NCBI GenBank assembly: GCA_003342895.1
Contig: PTFA01000417.1
Coordinates: 372,001-436,000 of the forward strand
DNA length: 64,000 bases
Origin: Casuarius casuarius
Lineage: Eukaryota; Chordata; Aves; Casuariiformes; Casuariidae
Direction of reading: 5' to 3'
Part shown: positions 1 to 11,455 of the stretch, in pieces
Layout: every line of letters begins with the position of its first letter
Numbering within the stretch: position 1 is the stretch's first letter
Position numbers and translations under genes: made by a program
Notes under the pieces: model-generated
Told to the model about the DNA's origin: nothing
Seen by the model: only the letters and a program-made list of their open reading frames with translations
The model's database searches: none

Positions 1-126
1 TAGGACTGTTAAATAGAAAATGCAGTCTAGCTATTGTCTAACTGGAAGGAGATCAAACTCTTCAGTACTCAGTTTATATACATAGTAAATGTGTATGGCT
101 GTCTGAATGTGTGGATGTATGTGTTT

Positions 127-833
127 TGTTATGGAAATTAGGCTTGTCGGCCACCATAACAGGGCCAACCCTAGGTTCCCGCAGAAAAGTTCAGAGCCAA
201 ATCAAAGCAAATTAAATAATTAAATTTTAATAATGTGCATACAGTAATTACAGCTCGAGCTGGGTGCCTCCGACGAGGGACCCCGAACAAAGAAATCCCT
301 GGGCATTATAGCTTTTTCAAATTAAGTTTCCCACCCCCCACATGGTAGTTCAGACCAATAGTAATTTTTAGGTCTGGGGTCGCCTGCTCCTTATTGGGTC
401 TCATCGTTGTTCCTAGGCAGGCTGTTTTTCTCCCTTATCTTTACTGTTGAAGTTTCTGCTGATGGTTGTACCTTCATTTCTTGTTGGGTCTTACTGTTGT
501 CTCTCAAGGTCCTGAGAAGGAGGTGATTCCAAATCATTACAATTAACACTGCCCCAGCAGTGAGCTGAGGCTTTGTCCCCCAAGGTCCTAATGCCGTGCA
601 CCGGTCTTATTTCAAAGCCTTGACATCCTCCCTTTCAGAGTGTGAGACGCAGGGATGCAGACTGCTTGTAACTTCCTTATCTTCCCAGCTTGAACCAGCT
701 CTGAGGCCCTCTTCTTACTGGACTAAGTAAAAGTTCATTATTTTATCTAAGTGCAGCCTAAGGCTTCAGCAAATTTAGCTACTCATGCTAAGCAAGTTTT
801 ATATAAGTTGTACTAAGTGGCTACCTCTAGACA
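127..833 (-). mobile_element. LTR of an endogenous retrovirus, short variant, minus orientation
   Basis: Read on the minus strand, this block runs parallel to the plus-strand LTR at 1181-2380 (roughly its 1430-2090 part): the CTTGCTTAGCATGAGTAGC block, the GGGGTCCCTC and CTCGAG blocks, and the GATTTGGCTC / GCGGGAACCTAGGGT block recur in the same order. It lacks the first ~230 bp of that LTR and its CT-rich 3' third. The ends can be read as TG...CA (minus-strand TGTCTAGAGG at 833 and CCATAACA at 127), and 4 bp (GTTT) match on both sides (123-126, 834-837), a weak duplication. An 8-bp inverted repeat (127-134 / 154-161) caps the 3' end. It may be a separate subfamily or a truncated copy; the LTR relationship is well supported, the exact ends less so. 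Confidence 0.75.
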
Positions 834-1175
834 GTTTCAGTTCGCTATTCTTTAACATGTTTGTATGTATATATATATGTGTGTGTGGGTATGGGTGTGT
901 GCATGTATACATTTATATATATACATTAGAGATGTCAGGTTGAATTTCCTTGTTGGTGAACAAAGATTAGTTCTGCTAATGAATAAAGGAAGGAATAGGA
1001 GGAATATGTTGAGAAGGAGAAAAAGATGGGAAGATTGCTAGAGATGTCCAAAAGTGGATAAAATAGCTCAGAGCATGAAGGGAGACTAGCAAGTGGGAGG
1101 GTACTTTTAGCCTTTAAAGACATACAAGGTATTAATTTAGTTTCTAAAGCGAATTACAGAATATATAGGAGTCAC
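834..1175. other. Spacer between the two opposing LTRs
   Basis: AT-rich unique-looking sequence with a mixed TG/TA simple repeat at about 861-926. A short minus-strand open frame here has no recognisable content. No gene seen. Confidence 0.6.
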
Positions 1176-1180
1176 TATAC

Positions 1181-2380
1181 TGTGGCGGACAGATGAGTGA
1201 ATCTTTTTGCCTTAAACATTTCTTGGTACATAAGGTGCAAGCAAACCATAACCCCGAACAAGCCATCTGTTCCCGGCGGGAACAGGACTGAGCTGCTGCG
1301 ACCCCCGAAATGGTCTCCCTGCGACCATTCAGGACACACCGAGCCTGCACTGAACCAGACCACGATCGGGCAGAGACTTTGGGACCTGGACTGTAAATTA
1401 TTGCCATTTTTAGCACAACTTCTGTAAAACTTGCTTAGCATGAGTAGCTAAATTTGCTGAAGCCTTAGGCCGCACTCTCTAGTTCAGTGAGAAAGGGCCC
1501 CAGAGCTGGTGCAGGCAGGAAAGACAAGGGGGTTACCAGCAGTTTGCATTCCCATGCTTCACACTCCGGGAGGAAGGATGTCAAGGCTTTGAAGTGAGGC
1601 CTGCTTGGGCGCTGGGACCCTGGGGAGCAGGGCCTCCTCTCGCTGCTGAAATAATGCTGATTGGGGGGGGGTCTGGACTATCTCGGGGTCCAGATTATGT
1701 TCCCTTTGTCTGGACGTTGGGAAATAACACCTACTGTCACTGCTGGGGAAGTAATAATTTGTCAGGGCCTTGAGAGATAAGGGCAGGACCCAAAGAATGA
1801 AGAGACATCTGTCAGCAGAAACCGCAACAGTAAACAGCCTACCTAGGGACCCAATAAGGAGCAGGAGACCCCAGACCTAAATATTACTATTGGTCCAAAC
1901 TACTGCATGAAGGGTGGAGAGCTTAGATTGGAAAGTATAATTGCCCAGGGATTTCTTTGTTCGGGGTCCCTCTTCGGAGGCACCCAACTCGAGCTGTAAC
2001 TACTGCACGTGTGTCATTACAATTTATTTATTTAAATTGCCTTGATTTGGCTCCGAACTTTTCAGCGGGAACCTAGGGTCGGACTCTGCTTGAGTCGTAA
2101 TTACTGCACGCGCTTCACTAAAATTTACACCCAGGGTGAAGAGGACCAACAAGAAGCGGCTGGATCCATGGGTGGTGATATCTCTTTCTCTCTCCCCCTT
2201 TCTCTCCCCCTTTTCTCTCTCTCTCTCCTCCCCTTCGCCTTTCCCCACCTTTTCTCCCCACTCCGTGGAAAATAAAGTTAAAAGGTTGTACGATATTTGA
2301 CCGGTTTTAGCGTCTTAATCTCGTCCTTGGGATCGTAACGAAACCCCCCCCCCCCCCCCCCCGATATTGGATTGGGGACA
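1181..2380 (+). mobile_element. Solo LTR of an endogenous retrovirus, 1200 bp
   Basis: The element starts TGTGGCGGACAGATG and ends GGGGACA, with perfect TATAC duplications. Its 5' three quarters align by eye with the reverse complement of the LTR at 42193-43215. A reversed CCAAT-type motif (ATTGG) lies near 1890 and a polyadenylation signal AATAAA at 2271-2276, followed by a 19-base C run (2344-2362). A CT-rich tract (about 2179-2232) precedes the polyA signal. Relative to the other solo LTR it carries about 130 extra bases after CTCGAG (1988), including a duplicated ~40-bp block (1988-2026 and 2089-2128). No retroviral coding sequence adjoins it. Five-bp duplications fit ERVL or ERVK; the class is not decided here. 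Confidence 0.88.
2271..2276 (+). promoter_or_regulatory. Polyadenylation signal in the LTR
   Basis: AATAAA just downstream of the CT-rich tract and about 105 bp before the LTR end, the expected place for the R-region signal. In the sister LTR the same element appears as TTTATT at 42312-42317 on the opposite strand. Confidence 0.6.
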
Positions 2381-2385
2381 TATAC

Positions 2386-5300
2386 AGAAGTTCATCACAG
2401 CTGTCATTGTAGACCACAGTAATAGGCTACTATTACTGTGATGTTAAAAACTCCATTGTGGCAGTGTATCAACTTTTAAATCTCAAAGGGGCAGAAAGAT
2501 ATGGGGCAAACTGATAGTGTAAGTGAAAAAAAGAGAAATTCACAAAATGTGCTAGATATTGAAAAGAGAGATTTCAAAATTTCTTCCCCTCTTCAGTATT
2601 GCCTTGGAATGTTATTTTATTTATAAACCTTTCATCTGTGTATGTGATATTTTTTGGTGATGAGCCTCTCTCACTGCCTCTCTCAGAGTTTCTTCCTTGC
2701 TGCATCTGATTTCACACATAGAAATAACAAAGCATCTGAGATACAGAAAGAGAAGCACTGAGCTCCCTGGACAGTGGGATGCCTAACCTTAAGAAATGTG
2801 GCATATACTGTGCGACTGTAGGACTAATAAAGTAATCTATATCATTCAATGAAACCTTGACACTTTACAGGTATAAAATTGCTGTTAGGTAACAGAGATT
2901 TGTACGTTCTTTTATTTTGATGAAACATTTCACACTACAAACAACAATTTTTCATTACTGAAGAAAGTTACAGTTAATATAAAAAAACAAGCAATTCACG
3001 CTCCTCCAAAAGTATGAGTATTATTCAGAATAAGGCATCTATTTATGATTTAGTTGTACTGGGCTTCTCTTACATCACTTACGTGTAATGAGCAGCTCAA
3101 AACCTTATTTTTAAGTTACTGGCATGTAGTGATGGATAATTATCTCCATTTTACAGAGAACTGAAGGATCACAGAGAAAGTATCTGCTTACTGCTGGTCC
3201 ATGTGAAGTTTATTTTTTAGGATTAGGTCAGGTCCACTTTTAGCCATACAAGAATCCTTTCTGTGCCCATATCAGTACAATCTTATTTTTCACACAATAA
3301 GTGACAAAAGTTAATCTGAAAAAAAGCAATCCATATATGGGTTTTATGTTGGTTGCAACATACAACATCTGGAAATAAGAACTGATTTCAAGACATTTTG
3401 ATGTCAGGCCATAACAATAATATATATTGACAATTTCTACCCAAGAAAAATCCCTTTTCAGGAAAGAAATTTAAAACATTCTTACCTTTAATCACATGCT
3501 TATATTTTAACATATCTGAAGTATGTTTTGATTTTTTTCCCTGTATATAGAATTACGCTCATTATCAGAACCAATATCTAATCTTGGATTACAACAGTGA
3601 CTCTTCATGCATTATGCATTGTTCTTAACAATGTTAAAAATGTAAAAGTGTATTCATAATAAGGCCATGTTACCAATCTGCACTTATTTAGAGAAGAGCA
3701 GCCTAGATGGTTATAGAATATAAATTGGGCTGCAAGGTTGATTAGTTTTATATGCTATTTTGTTTCTCCGTCATGTGGTTTTTCAGTGTTAAAACTAGAT
3801 CAAGTTTTCAGCAATGTTTGGGAATTGTATTTGAGATAGTACCTTTTTAGAGTTCTGATTCCATCAGTAAAGCTTCATTGTTTAAAAAAAGAAAAATGTA
3901 GAATTCATAACATCAGTGAGCACTAGACCACGTGTTCCACTGATGTTTATGACTAATCATATGTGGAGAAGAGAAGAATGTAACTTATGCCAGTACCACT
4001 CAGTCTATTCAGAAATAAAAAGAAAAAAAGAATGGTGGGTCATTATTAAATAAAGACTTTTGCTGATCCTGCACACATAAGAGTCATTTGCTTAGTGCTG
4101 TTCAATATTCAGATTTAGAAAGATGAGTTTAGAATGCATGTTTTATTACCAATTAAAAGGATAAAATAATTGTGATGCTGATTTCCAGTGTCATAAGCAT
4201 GTTGTGCCTCAAGATCCTTGACCAAAAGTCCACTGCTTTTCACTGCTTTTTCTTCTCCTCTGTAAATTTACACTAAGCTAGAGAGGACAAAAAGCAATTT
4301 CAGTTGATGTTTATAAGCCTATTTAAGTACTCCTAAGGTAACACTGCTGCTTGCAGTGAAGATCCTAAAAAGTTTTAAAATATTTTTGAGCTCATCTTTG
4401 ATTCCTAGAAGATTACTCATTAAGCCATATGCTATCCATTGTGTATTGCCTTATTTTTCCTTAATACGGAAAAGTTTTGCCAATTTAAGATTGCCTGCAA
4501 GATAAAAATACAATGGTGTTGTGTTACTCATTTAAAAATGTCTGTGAAATTATGCAATATTTAATAGTACAAACTGTATTATTAATGTTTTTATTCAGCT
4601 TAACAGCTCCTTACACCACATGTAGAACTTAAATATTTAAACACAAAAAAATCAAAGAAACTTACCCAAAGATACAAAAATGATTTATTTATATAAATAT
4701 CAAGAAAAATTAGAGGTGGATGAACCACTTGGTGCCTATTATGAATACTCTTATAAATTATAAACAGGATTAAATTCATATGGAATCTATATACTACCAG
4801 GGCTATGAGTGCTTGGAAATGTTTGCACCTGATTATTCTTCTTAGAAAATATTAAATATCTCTTTTGACTGGTGGGTAATTGAAGTCAAAGGAAAAATAT
4901 TCTTTATTACAATGAGAAACCTATTTATCTGATTCAAAATTCTGTTTTTCTTTTCTCTGTTTTCCTGGGTTAGCTCCAATATATTAGGTAGAATTGAGGC
5001 ACCTGAATCCAGAATTAGGTTCCCGTAAACGTCTGTTTGCTTGCTGCTGAACGTGAAAATCAGCAACCTCTCATCTGACTTTGAAGCCCCCTGAGATCTA
5101 GACTTACGCTTCTGTGCATGTGCAGAATTTCCATGCTTTGAATATTTCAGATCTTGTTTCTCTCCTAAATTATACTGCGTGCCAGTTATTCAACATTCGC
5201 TTGATCTCCCAGTATACACATACACAGAGTAAAGATTATGACAATAGTTATAGATGCATGCCTTTTAAACAGCTGTTACTGAGCCTAATTGTTTTATGAT

Positions 5301-8207
5301 ATAGTTTCACGGACTGAACATTCACTTATAGAATAAAAGACTTGTAAGAGTCCAAATTTGTGTGACATTCTTCCATTATCATCAGCCTGTGAGCTAATTT
5401 GGGATGATGTCACTCTTCATTTCTGTTGTAGCTATGCAATATTCAGAAAAGAACTCAAAATCCCTCATGCTGAAGACTGTGGAGAAAGGGACCTGTCTTT
5501 GTAATGTAGTAATTAAGCCTACAAGCAGTGAAGAGCAGATCCTGACTTTCAGTCATTGCTTCCAGGACCATTACTATATTTTATACTTAATAATCATTGA
5601 ATTGGTCTCTATGTCTATGAACGACACAGTGCAGAGTATCATTATTTTCTTACATGTTTTTATAGATTCGACTGCACCAACATCTGCAGTTCCACAACTA
5701 CTAGGTTGGTCCAGCCCGTTACTAGGTATCTTCTGTTTCCTCCTAAAGGGAGATTTCAAGAATTCCAGTAGAAATGTATTTTACTGTACCAGATATATAA
5801 AGTCATATCAAGAAAAGGCCAGTGGATACGTCTGGTGCCTCAGTTCATGTGGAAAATGACTAGTTCATGCTCTGTGTGAGGAATAATTTTAGCATGAGCG
5901 TGCAGCTGATGTTGTGGGAATGTCCAGGAATAGGTACTTGCTAAAAAAATGTGTAGTTTCTTAATCATAAACAGGCCTGGGCATGAGACAAAATCTTAGT
6001 GTTAAGCTTCGTCAAAAAAGAAACATTTCTGGTTATGTGTATAAATAGAATTTGACACATCTAGGCCTAGATTCATCTTGTCATTTTGAAAAACTTGTGT
6101 TGAAAATCTTGTGTTGCCTCTGTAGCTAATGGAAAAAGACAAATATTTCCAGGGAGCAATTTGACCCACATGAGATTATCCTGGCTAAAGAATATAAAAA
6201 TCAAATTGAGGTACTTACTCAGTTTAGATGAGTATTTTGAAACAGAATTCTGGTTCAGAATTTGGAATACAGATAAACTGAACCATTTTGGTAGATAATT
6301 ACAGATTTCCCCTGTTACTTACACTTTTAACCACATCTTTGAGTCTCATATTTTCTGAGGTTACAAGAGTTCCATCTGAAAGAGCAGACAGTGAGAATGA
6401 ATTTACTTCATTTTGTTGCCTTAGTTTTCAGATGTCTTCAGAGTTTTACACTTGGAGTTTGATTTTCAGAAATGCTTAACTTACACAACTTGTCTTCAAA
6501 CTCTGCCTTCTGGCCAAAATTTCTGATTTGGGTACCTTTTAGGCTTTTAAATCCATGCTAACATTATTAGGCCACTAGGTCTGCAATTACTGATTATTTA
6601 TTTAGACATAAGCATGCAGTTATTCCCCCTAACTGTGAAGTTTAAAGTTCAGCCTAGATGCGACGGACCGTGTGATCAGGGCTAAAATAACCTTTTGATT
6701 CTGAGACTGAAAATGCTGATAGCACCTTTGACAACTGGGATGCCTTAGCTAAGGCATATAAGAACAGATCTGAGTTCAAAGGTAAAAGAAACTTCTGACT
6801 GATTACAGTGTTGTCTATCTTGAGATGCATTGACAGGGTATGTTTTAGGGGGTTATTTGCTTTTCTGAAGCAATAAATACTGAAAAGCTGTAAGCATCAC
6901 TCATCTCTTCTAAAAATCTCAATCCTAGAAATGCAGCTATTCTAGTAATACAAGTTATGTTCATAGCACAGAGGTCTAGCAGTGCAGGGAATCCTTATGC
7001 TGGGCATTTTTCAAGTCCACGTAAAGAAATATTCTGATCCAAACATCTCACCTACACCTACATAGCTTTGTATCTGTTAGACCAAGGCACAGAAGCTGAA
7101 AGGTATGTAGGTACGTAAATGACCAGAAGAAGATTAAACCTGAAGTTCAACTTAATCACAAGCAAGTTAATTGTAAATTTTAGAACCTATTTTACTACCT
7201 TTATTTGGTCATTACCTCTTTTATAGACTGAGAAGATGCAAAGAGATATAGAAATCTGTTGGCCTCAGAGGTCCTCGAAGTTCTGTACTCTTACAAAACA
7301 TTGCTAATAGAGTTACTGAAAAAATATGAATATTTTTAATGAATTAAAACACAAGATTTTCCAGTTGAAAAATCCAGTTAGAACTACATTTAATTAAACA
7401 GTATCTGAAAAAAAAACCAAAAAACAATTCTACAATTCTAGTGATGTCAATGGGAGGTTTGATATTAATTCCAAAGAGATTGGAATTTCTCTGTAATACA
7501 ATACTGACTTCCTATTTAAGCAAAACTCATTGTCAGTTTATTAGTTTCTCAGTGAATTTGGTATGCTGACATAGAACTGACAGTGCTGGCAATGAGTGTA
7601 TTTTATATAGAAAAACAAACTGGAGCCTCCTTAGTGTGTGTTATTTTATACTGAAATGGGATTGTTTCAGAAAATCAGACTGCAGCAAAGTTGACCAGTT
7701 TGGCTCCTCCTGTGTCTGCTTCAGCATTATTCCAGTGCATTCCATCTGAATTCTCACTGTGAGCCAAATTGCTCCTGTGTGAAGTACAAGCATTCACATT
7801 TGCTCTTCATCTTGCCCAGGACAGCTCAGCTGCTGATCCTGCACAAAGGAATTGTTCCCGTCTGCTCCTTTACAGGCACACAGACCCCAGAGAAGGGCTG
7901 AGAGGGGAATTTGGCTGTATTGAATAACGAGCTAGTTTGAGTACCTATGCCAAACACTAACGCTCAGGGATATAGCAACCTTCTCATGCTCCTTCTGCAG
8001 CAAGGCTCTTGGCCTTACAGCCTAATCTGGTGGCTGACAGCAGGCAGTGATGTAGCCAAAGCCAAGTCCTTCAACACCTACCAATCGTAAATGTATAAAT
8101 GAGAATATTATTATCATTAGTTTGCCTTGAACGTAGCTAACAACAGCATGTAAATGCTTTGTAATGCTGTGACAGCATGGCTAGATGCAATGTTTAAACA
8201 TTTTATA
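2386..8207. other. AT-rich intergenic DNA, no gene recognised
   Basis: About 5.8 kb of unique-looking AT-rich sequence. The longest open frame (5404-5859, plus, 151 codons) has biased, low-information content, no recognisable domain and an open frame on the opposite strand as well, so it is not called. Positions 7680-8060 are more GC-rich than their surroundings but match no family I recognise. Confidence 0.55.
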
Positions 8208-8231
8208 TGTGTGTGTGTGTGTGTGTGTGTG
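8208..8231. repeat. (TG)12 microsatellite
   Basis: Twelve uninterrupted TG units, preceded by TATA. Short open frames across it are artefacts of the dinucleotide run. Confidence 0.95.
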
Positions 8232-8806
8232 AGAGCAATGTGACCACTAAAGGGGCAAAGATGTATGTAGCTCCATGTAGGAGACAACCAAGAAACAAAA
8301 AGCTGCCAGACAGCAGGTGAGATGAGTGCGAGTGAATGCAATAAGCAGAACATTCTGCTAACTGCGCAAGAAAGATGGCTGGTAAAACTGAAAACAAGAT
8401 AAGGAGTGTCAGGACCAGATGAGACCCATCATTTTGGGGAGGGGAGGCAATAGAATTAAAAAATTGGAGACGCGAGGAAAATCAGAGAAGGAAGACAAGC
8501 CTGCTCCAGTTCCAGCTTCTCTTGCCAAAGAGCTCTAAGCCTGACCACCTTGACTTCTGCGACTAAGAACCAGCCAGGACTGCAGCCATCAACGGTGACT
8601 ATACGGCATCAGCCCCATGGTATTTAATATTCACAGCTAATTTAGAATATGACTGTAAAGACTAACAGCTTTGTGTATATATATATATTATAATAACGTG
8701 TGACAATGAACCATTAGCACAGTGTGTTGTTAATGAATGAATTCAGTGAAGTTTTGTTTTAAAGTTTAAAATTGTCCTGATTTGTCAGTCTTCTAAGCAC
8801 TCCCAT
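8232..8806. other. Unassigned intergenic segment
   Basis: Moderately GC-rich block at about 8400-8640 starting with TGTCAGGACC, which resembles an LTR start, but no matching CA end or target duplication was found. A short (TA)n run lies near 8678-8690. No gene. Confidence 0.45.
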
Positions 8807-8833
8807 ACACACACACACACACACACACACACA
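8807..8833. repeat. (AC)13 microsatellite
   Basis: Thirteen uninterrupted AC units, followed by an alternating TA/CA stretch to about 8862. Confidence 0.95.
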
Positions 8834-9041
8834 AGCATACATATGTATATACATATATACGCATTCAATTACAAAAATGGTATCACTGTAATATCATTTC
8901 ATTATTTATTAAGTATATCAATCTATTTGCTATATTCTATCTCTGTCTGGGAAACTCCTGCGTTTGAAACTTCCAGATTGTTTACAAGCAGTAAAAATAC
9001 AACTTTAGTTCGCCAATCCCTCCCAAAAGGGGAGAATACAT

Positions 9042-9075
9042 AAAAAAAAAAAAAAAAAAAAGAGGGGGGAGGGGG
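9042..9075. repeat. Poly-A run followed by a G-rich run
   Basis: Twenty A residues followed by a purine-only AGAGGGGGGAGGGGG segment. No retroposon body was recognised upstream on either strand. Confidence 0.85.
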
Positions 9076-10790
9076 CAGAGAAGATACAACTGAAGGGGAA
9101 AACATTTGTCATTTTAAAAGTGCTTTGATACCTCCTCTTTTTCCAATTCTTCCCATGGGCTATCTCCTCTCCCCTCTGAAAGCTATACTGCTTTATTTAA
9201 AACAGCTGTATTTAAAACTTTCATTTAAAATTTCTGTATTTATGACTATCATATTTTATACACTTGGAATGTCCCTGTCATTTTCATCTCACTGACTCTA
9301 AGAGCGAAAAATTCTTTAATTCCACTGGCAGTTCTAGGCTATCAGGAAATGGGACTGCATATGGATCAAATGCCTGAAGATACCTGCTAACAGACGTGTG
9401 ACCAATTAATTTGACTGATATTTCCATTACACTCCCTATAGGTTCTTGATAATCAATAGTTTTCTCTAATGTGTCCCAATATTTATTTGTTTTCTTGTTG
9501 GAGATATGTGCTGTATCAATTCTGAATAATGCAGATTCCAAAAATAGCATGTTTGATAAATAGTTATCAATCTTCCCTAGTGTGATCACAGATCTCTACT
9601 GTATTTTCACTACAGCAGTTTATATTACTTTCCAAAATAACAGTCTTATATTTGTGGCTGGTCACAGAACCCACAACTAAAGCTGCTACAACCTGGGTTC
9701 CAAGGAGAGAATATTTGTGCTTAACTTGACATTTTGCCTGAAAAGTGGAAGCAGAGTGAATTAATCAAGAGCAGCAAGAGCTATGCCCTGGCCAAGCACA
9801 GAGGACATAATTGTGAAGGAGTGTTTAGAGAATATAATCTGCCAGTTTCCTTCTGGTTGCTGTAAAAATTGTGCAAGGTGCTAGCCATAAATAAGATGCA
9901 AAACACCTAAAGACCTTTTTACAAAGCAGAGTCCCATGTGACTTTGTGAAAGATCTGCCTGAAACTTTCCCTTGCAATTATCACTCAGCTGTAAAAAATA
10001 ATTTTAGGTGGAAGTGTTCTGACTGCCAAAGACTATGAGCTGGATCTAAATTTTCTTGCCAGTTCAGAATTACCTCACCACCAGTGCCTACCTGTAAACC
10101 TCTAGCGGAACTGGCTGCTTGCCTACCTGCAGTCCCACTGAGGAATTTGTGTTCATAAATCCAAATGCTAGCTCTTACAACTTGCTGGCATTAGCACCTT
10201 CACCCTATTGTCAGTCAGGAATTTCACATTCACCCATGTTCTTCTGAATGTAAGCAACCACCATCCTGTACTCCTCAACTTCTGTGCACTGACTTGTCAG
10301 ACAGTCAAGCTTATCTCCTTGAGGATGTGTCCAATTGTGAATATTTTGCAGTTTCCTAAATACTTCTTCCAAATTCACTGGACTACCAAAAGAAGCCATA
10401 GCTGAAGAATGCCTACAGTTTTTTTTTTTTTTAATGACTGATTATCATGGAATTTGGGATAACGCTGTTTCATATGTGAAATAACAGTACCACTGGACCA
10501 TACCTTTGCACTATCTCTTTTAGTCTCCCCTTATAATTAATGGAGAGAAATAGACGACTGTAGGTCATGATTCATCTCATTCTAAGGTAGATGTCTAAAA
10601 TAACTGTGATGGCTTGCATCCTTAAATGACCTATTTCATCGCACTAGCTGTAAATGGATATGGATACAGTTTTCTACCTTGTGGGTGCAGTTAATCCCAC
10701 TGAGACAGGTACAAGTCTCTGCTGAGCTACCCCCTGGCCTTTCCAGACAGAAAATTTCAGCCACTGTCTAGAAGCTGACCACTGCAGATT
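9076..10790. other. Intergenic segment with two protein-like minus-strand open frames
   Basis: No confident gene. Two minus-strand open frames stand out by composition: 9284-9589 (101 codons) and 10211-10399 (62 codons). Neither matches a family I recognise. The first is bounded by an AG (minus-strand ...ACAGTAG) and a GTGAGA donor-like motif, but it lacks a good polypyrimidine tract. The DNA between them is closed in all frames by eye. Confidence 0.4.
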
Positions 10791-10795
10791 GCTAC

Positions 10796-10820
10796 TGTTG
10801 GGGACCAAGATTGAGTGATG
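10796..10820 (+). repeat. 5' LTR remnant, 25 bp
   Basis: These 25 bases are identical to the first 25 bases of the 3' LTR (13595-13619), beginning TGTTGGGGACCAAG. Similarity stops abruptly after GATG: the next bases are TGATAAGG here and CTGTGTGG in the 3' LTR. The TATA box, polyA signal and U5 are therefore absent from the 5' end. Confidence 0.9.
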
Positions 10821-11047
10821 TGATAAGGCGAAGAAACTTTTAGTAAGTTGGCAACAGGTTTTTTCTGCCCTCCTCCGCTTGCAAGCAGTAAATTCAGCTG
10901 AACTTTTGCCCTACGCAGCAACGGCGGTGAGAGCACTGTAAGGTCCTCGATAATACCCGGACCGGATTCCGACTGTGACGACTCATTTAATCCAGGGTCG
11001 AATGATCTGGAACAGGAGGCGGACTTTTATCCACCCCCTAATATGCA
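10821..11047 (+). other. Leader of the provirus
   Basis: Sequence between the LTR remnant and the gag remnant. No tRNA-complementary primer binding site could be recognised; it was probably lost with the LTR. Short open frames run on both strands, without recognisable matrix-protein content. Confidence 0.6.
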
Positions 11048-11452
11048 TTGCTGTGTCCAGCCCACAGCCCCTCCGGGACCACCCCCCCGGGACTGCCCCT
11101 CCCGGGGCTGCCCCCCCCGGGACCGCCCTCCCCTCAAGAGGTGGGGCTGCCCACGAATGCGGACCGCCCACAGCCCCCCTCCACCGTCCCGGCTTCCTGG
11201 GGAAGATCTGTTGGCCCGACGCCAGGGCTACCGCAATGCTGTGGCGCGCTAGAGCTTTGCCGCGAGGAGACGCTGCGAAGAGGAGACTTGGACATTCTCC
11301 ACGCCTTCCCTGTGCGATATCAGGCAAGGCAACCCACTACATGGGAGCAGCTGCCTTATGAGGCGGTAAAGGAAGTCAGGAACTCGGTTGAGGATTGCAG
11401 CCTCCAGTCAGCGTACACCATGAACTTATTTCAAGCTATCGCCGAGGGTTAA
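11048..11452 (+). pseudogene. gag: gag remnant: proline-rich region and start of capsid
   Basis: An open frame of 134 codons. The first ~45 residues are rich in Pro and Gly, encoded by a C-rich, slightly repetitive stretch (11070-11135), as often seen between matrix and capsid of betaretrovirus-like Gag. From about residue 80 the frame reads LDILHAFPVRYQ and later LPYEAVKEVRNSVEDC and SAYTMNLFQAIAEG, which has the character of the N-terminal capsid helices. The frame ends in TAA at 11450-11452, and reverse transcriptase begins only a few bases later in the same frame, so the rest of capsid, nucleocapsid and protease has been deleted. The ATG at 11048 is only the first Met in the frame, not the original Gag start. 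Confidence 0.8.
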
Positions 11453-11455
11453 CCT

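Larger units (their letters stand above)
1176..2385 (+). repeat. 5-bp target site duplication TATAC around LTR 1181-2380
   Basis: TATAC occupies 1176-1180 directly before the LTR's TG and 2381-2385 directly after its CA. A perfect duplication shows that this is an integrated LTR whose internal region was lost by LTR-LTR recombination. Confidence 0.85.

Noticed and set aside
5404..5859. 151-codon open frame on the plus strand
   Set aside because: Low-information, hydrophobic-rich content with an overlapping open frame on the other strand; no known family.
8407..8640. Possible LTR starting TGTCAGGACC
   Set aside because: No matching CA end, polyA signal in place or target duplication (AGGAG) could be found.
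10983..11327. 114-codon open frame antisense to gag
   Set aside because: Caused by the GC-rich proline/glycine-coding stretch; it is open in several frames and on both strands.
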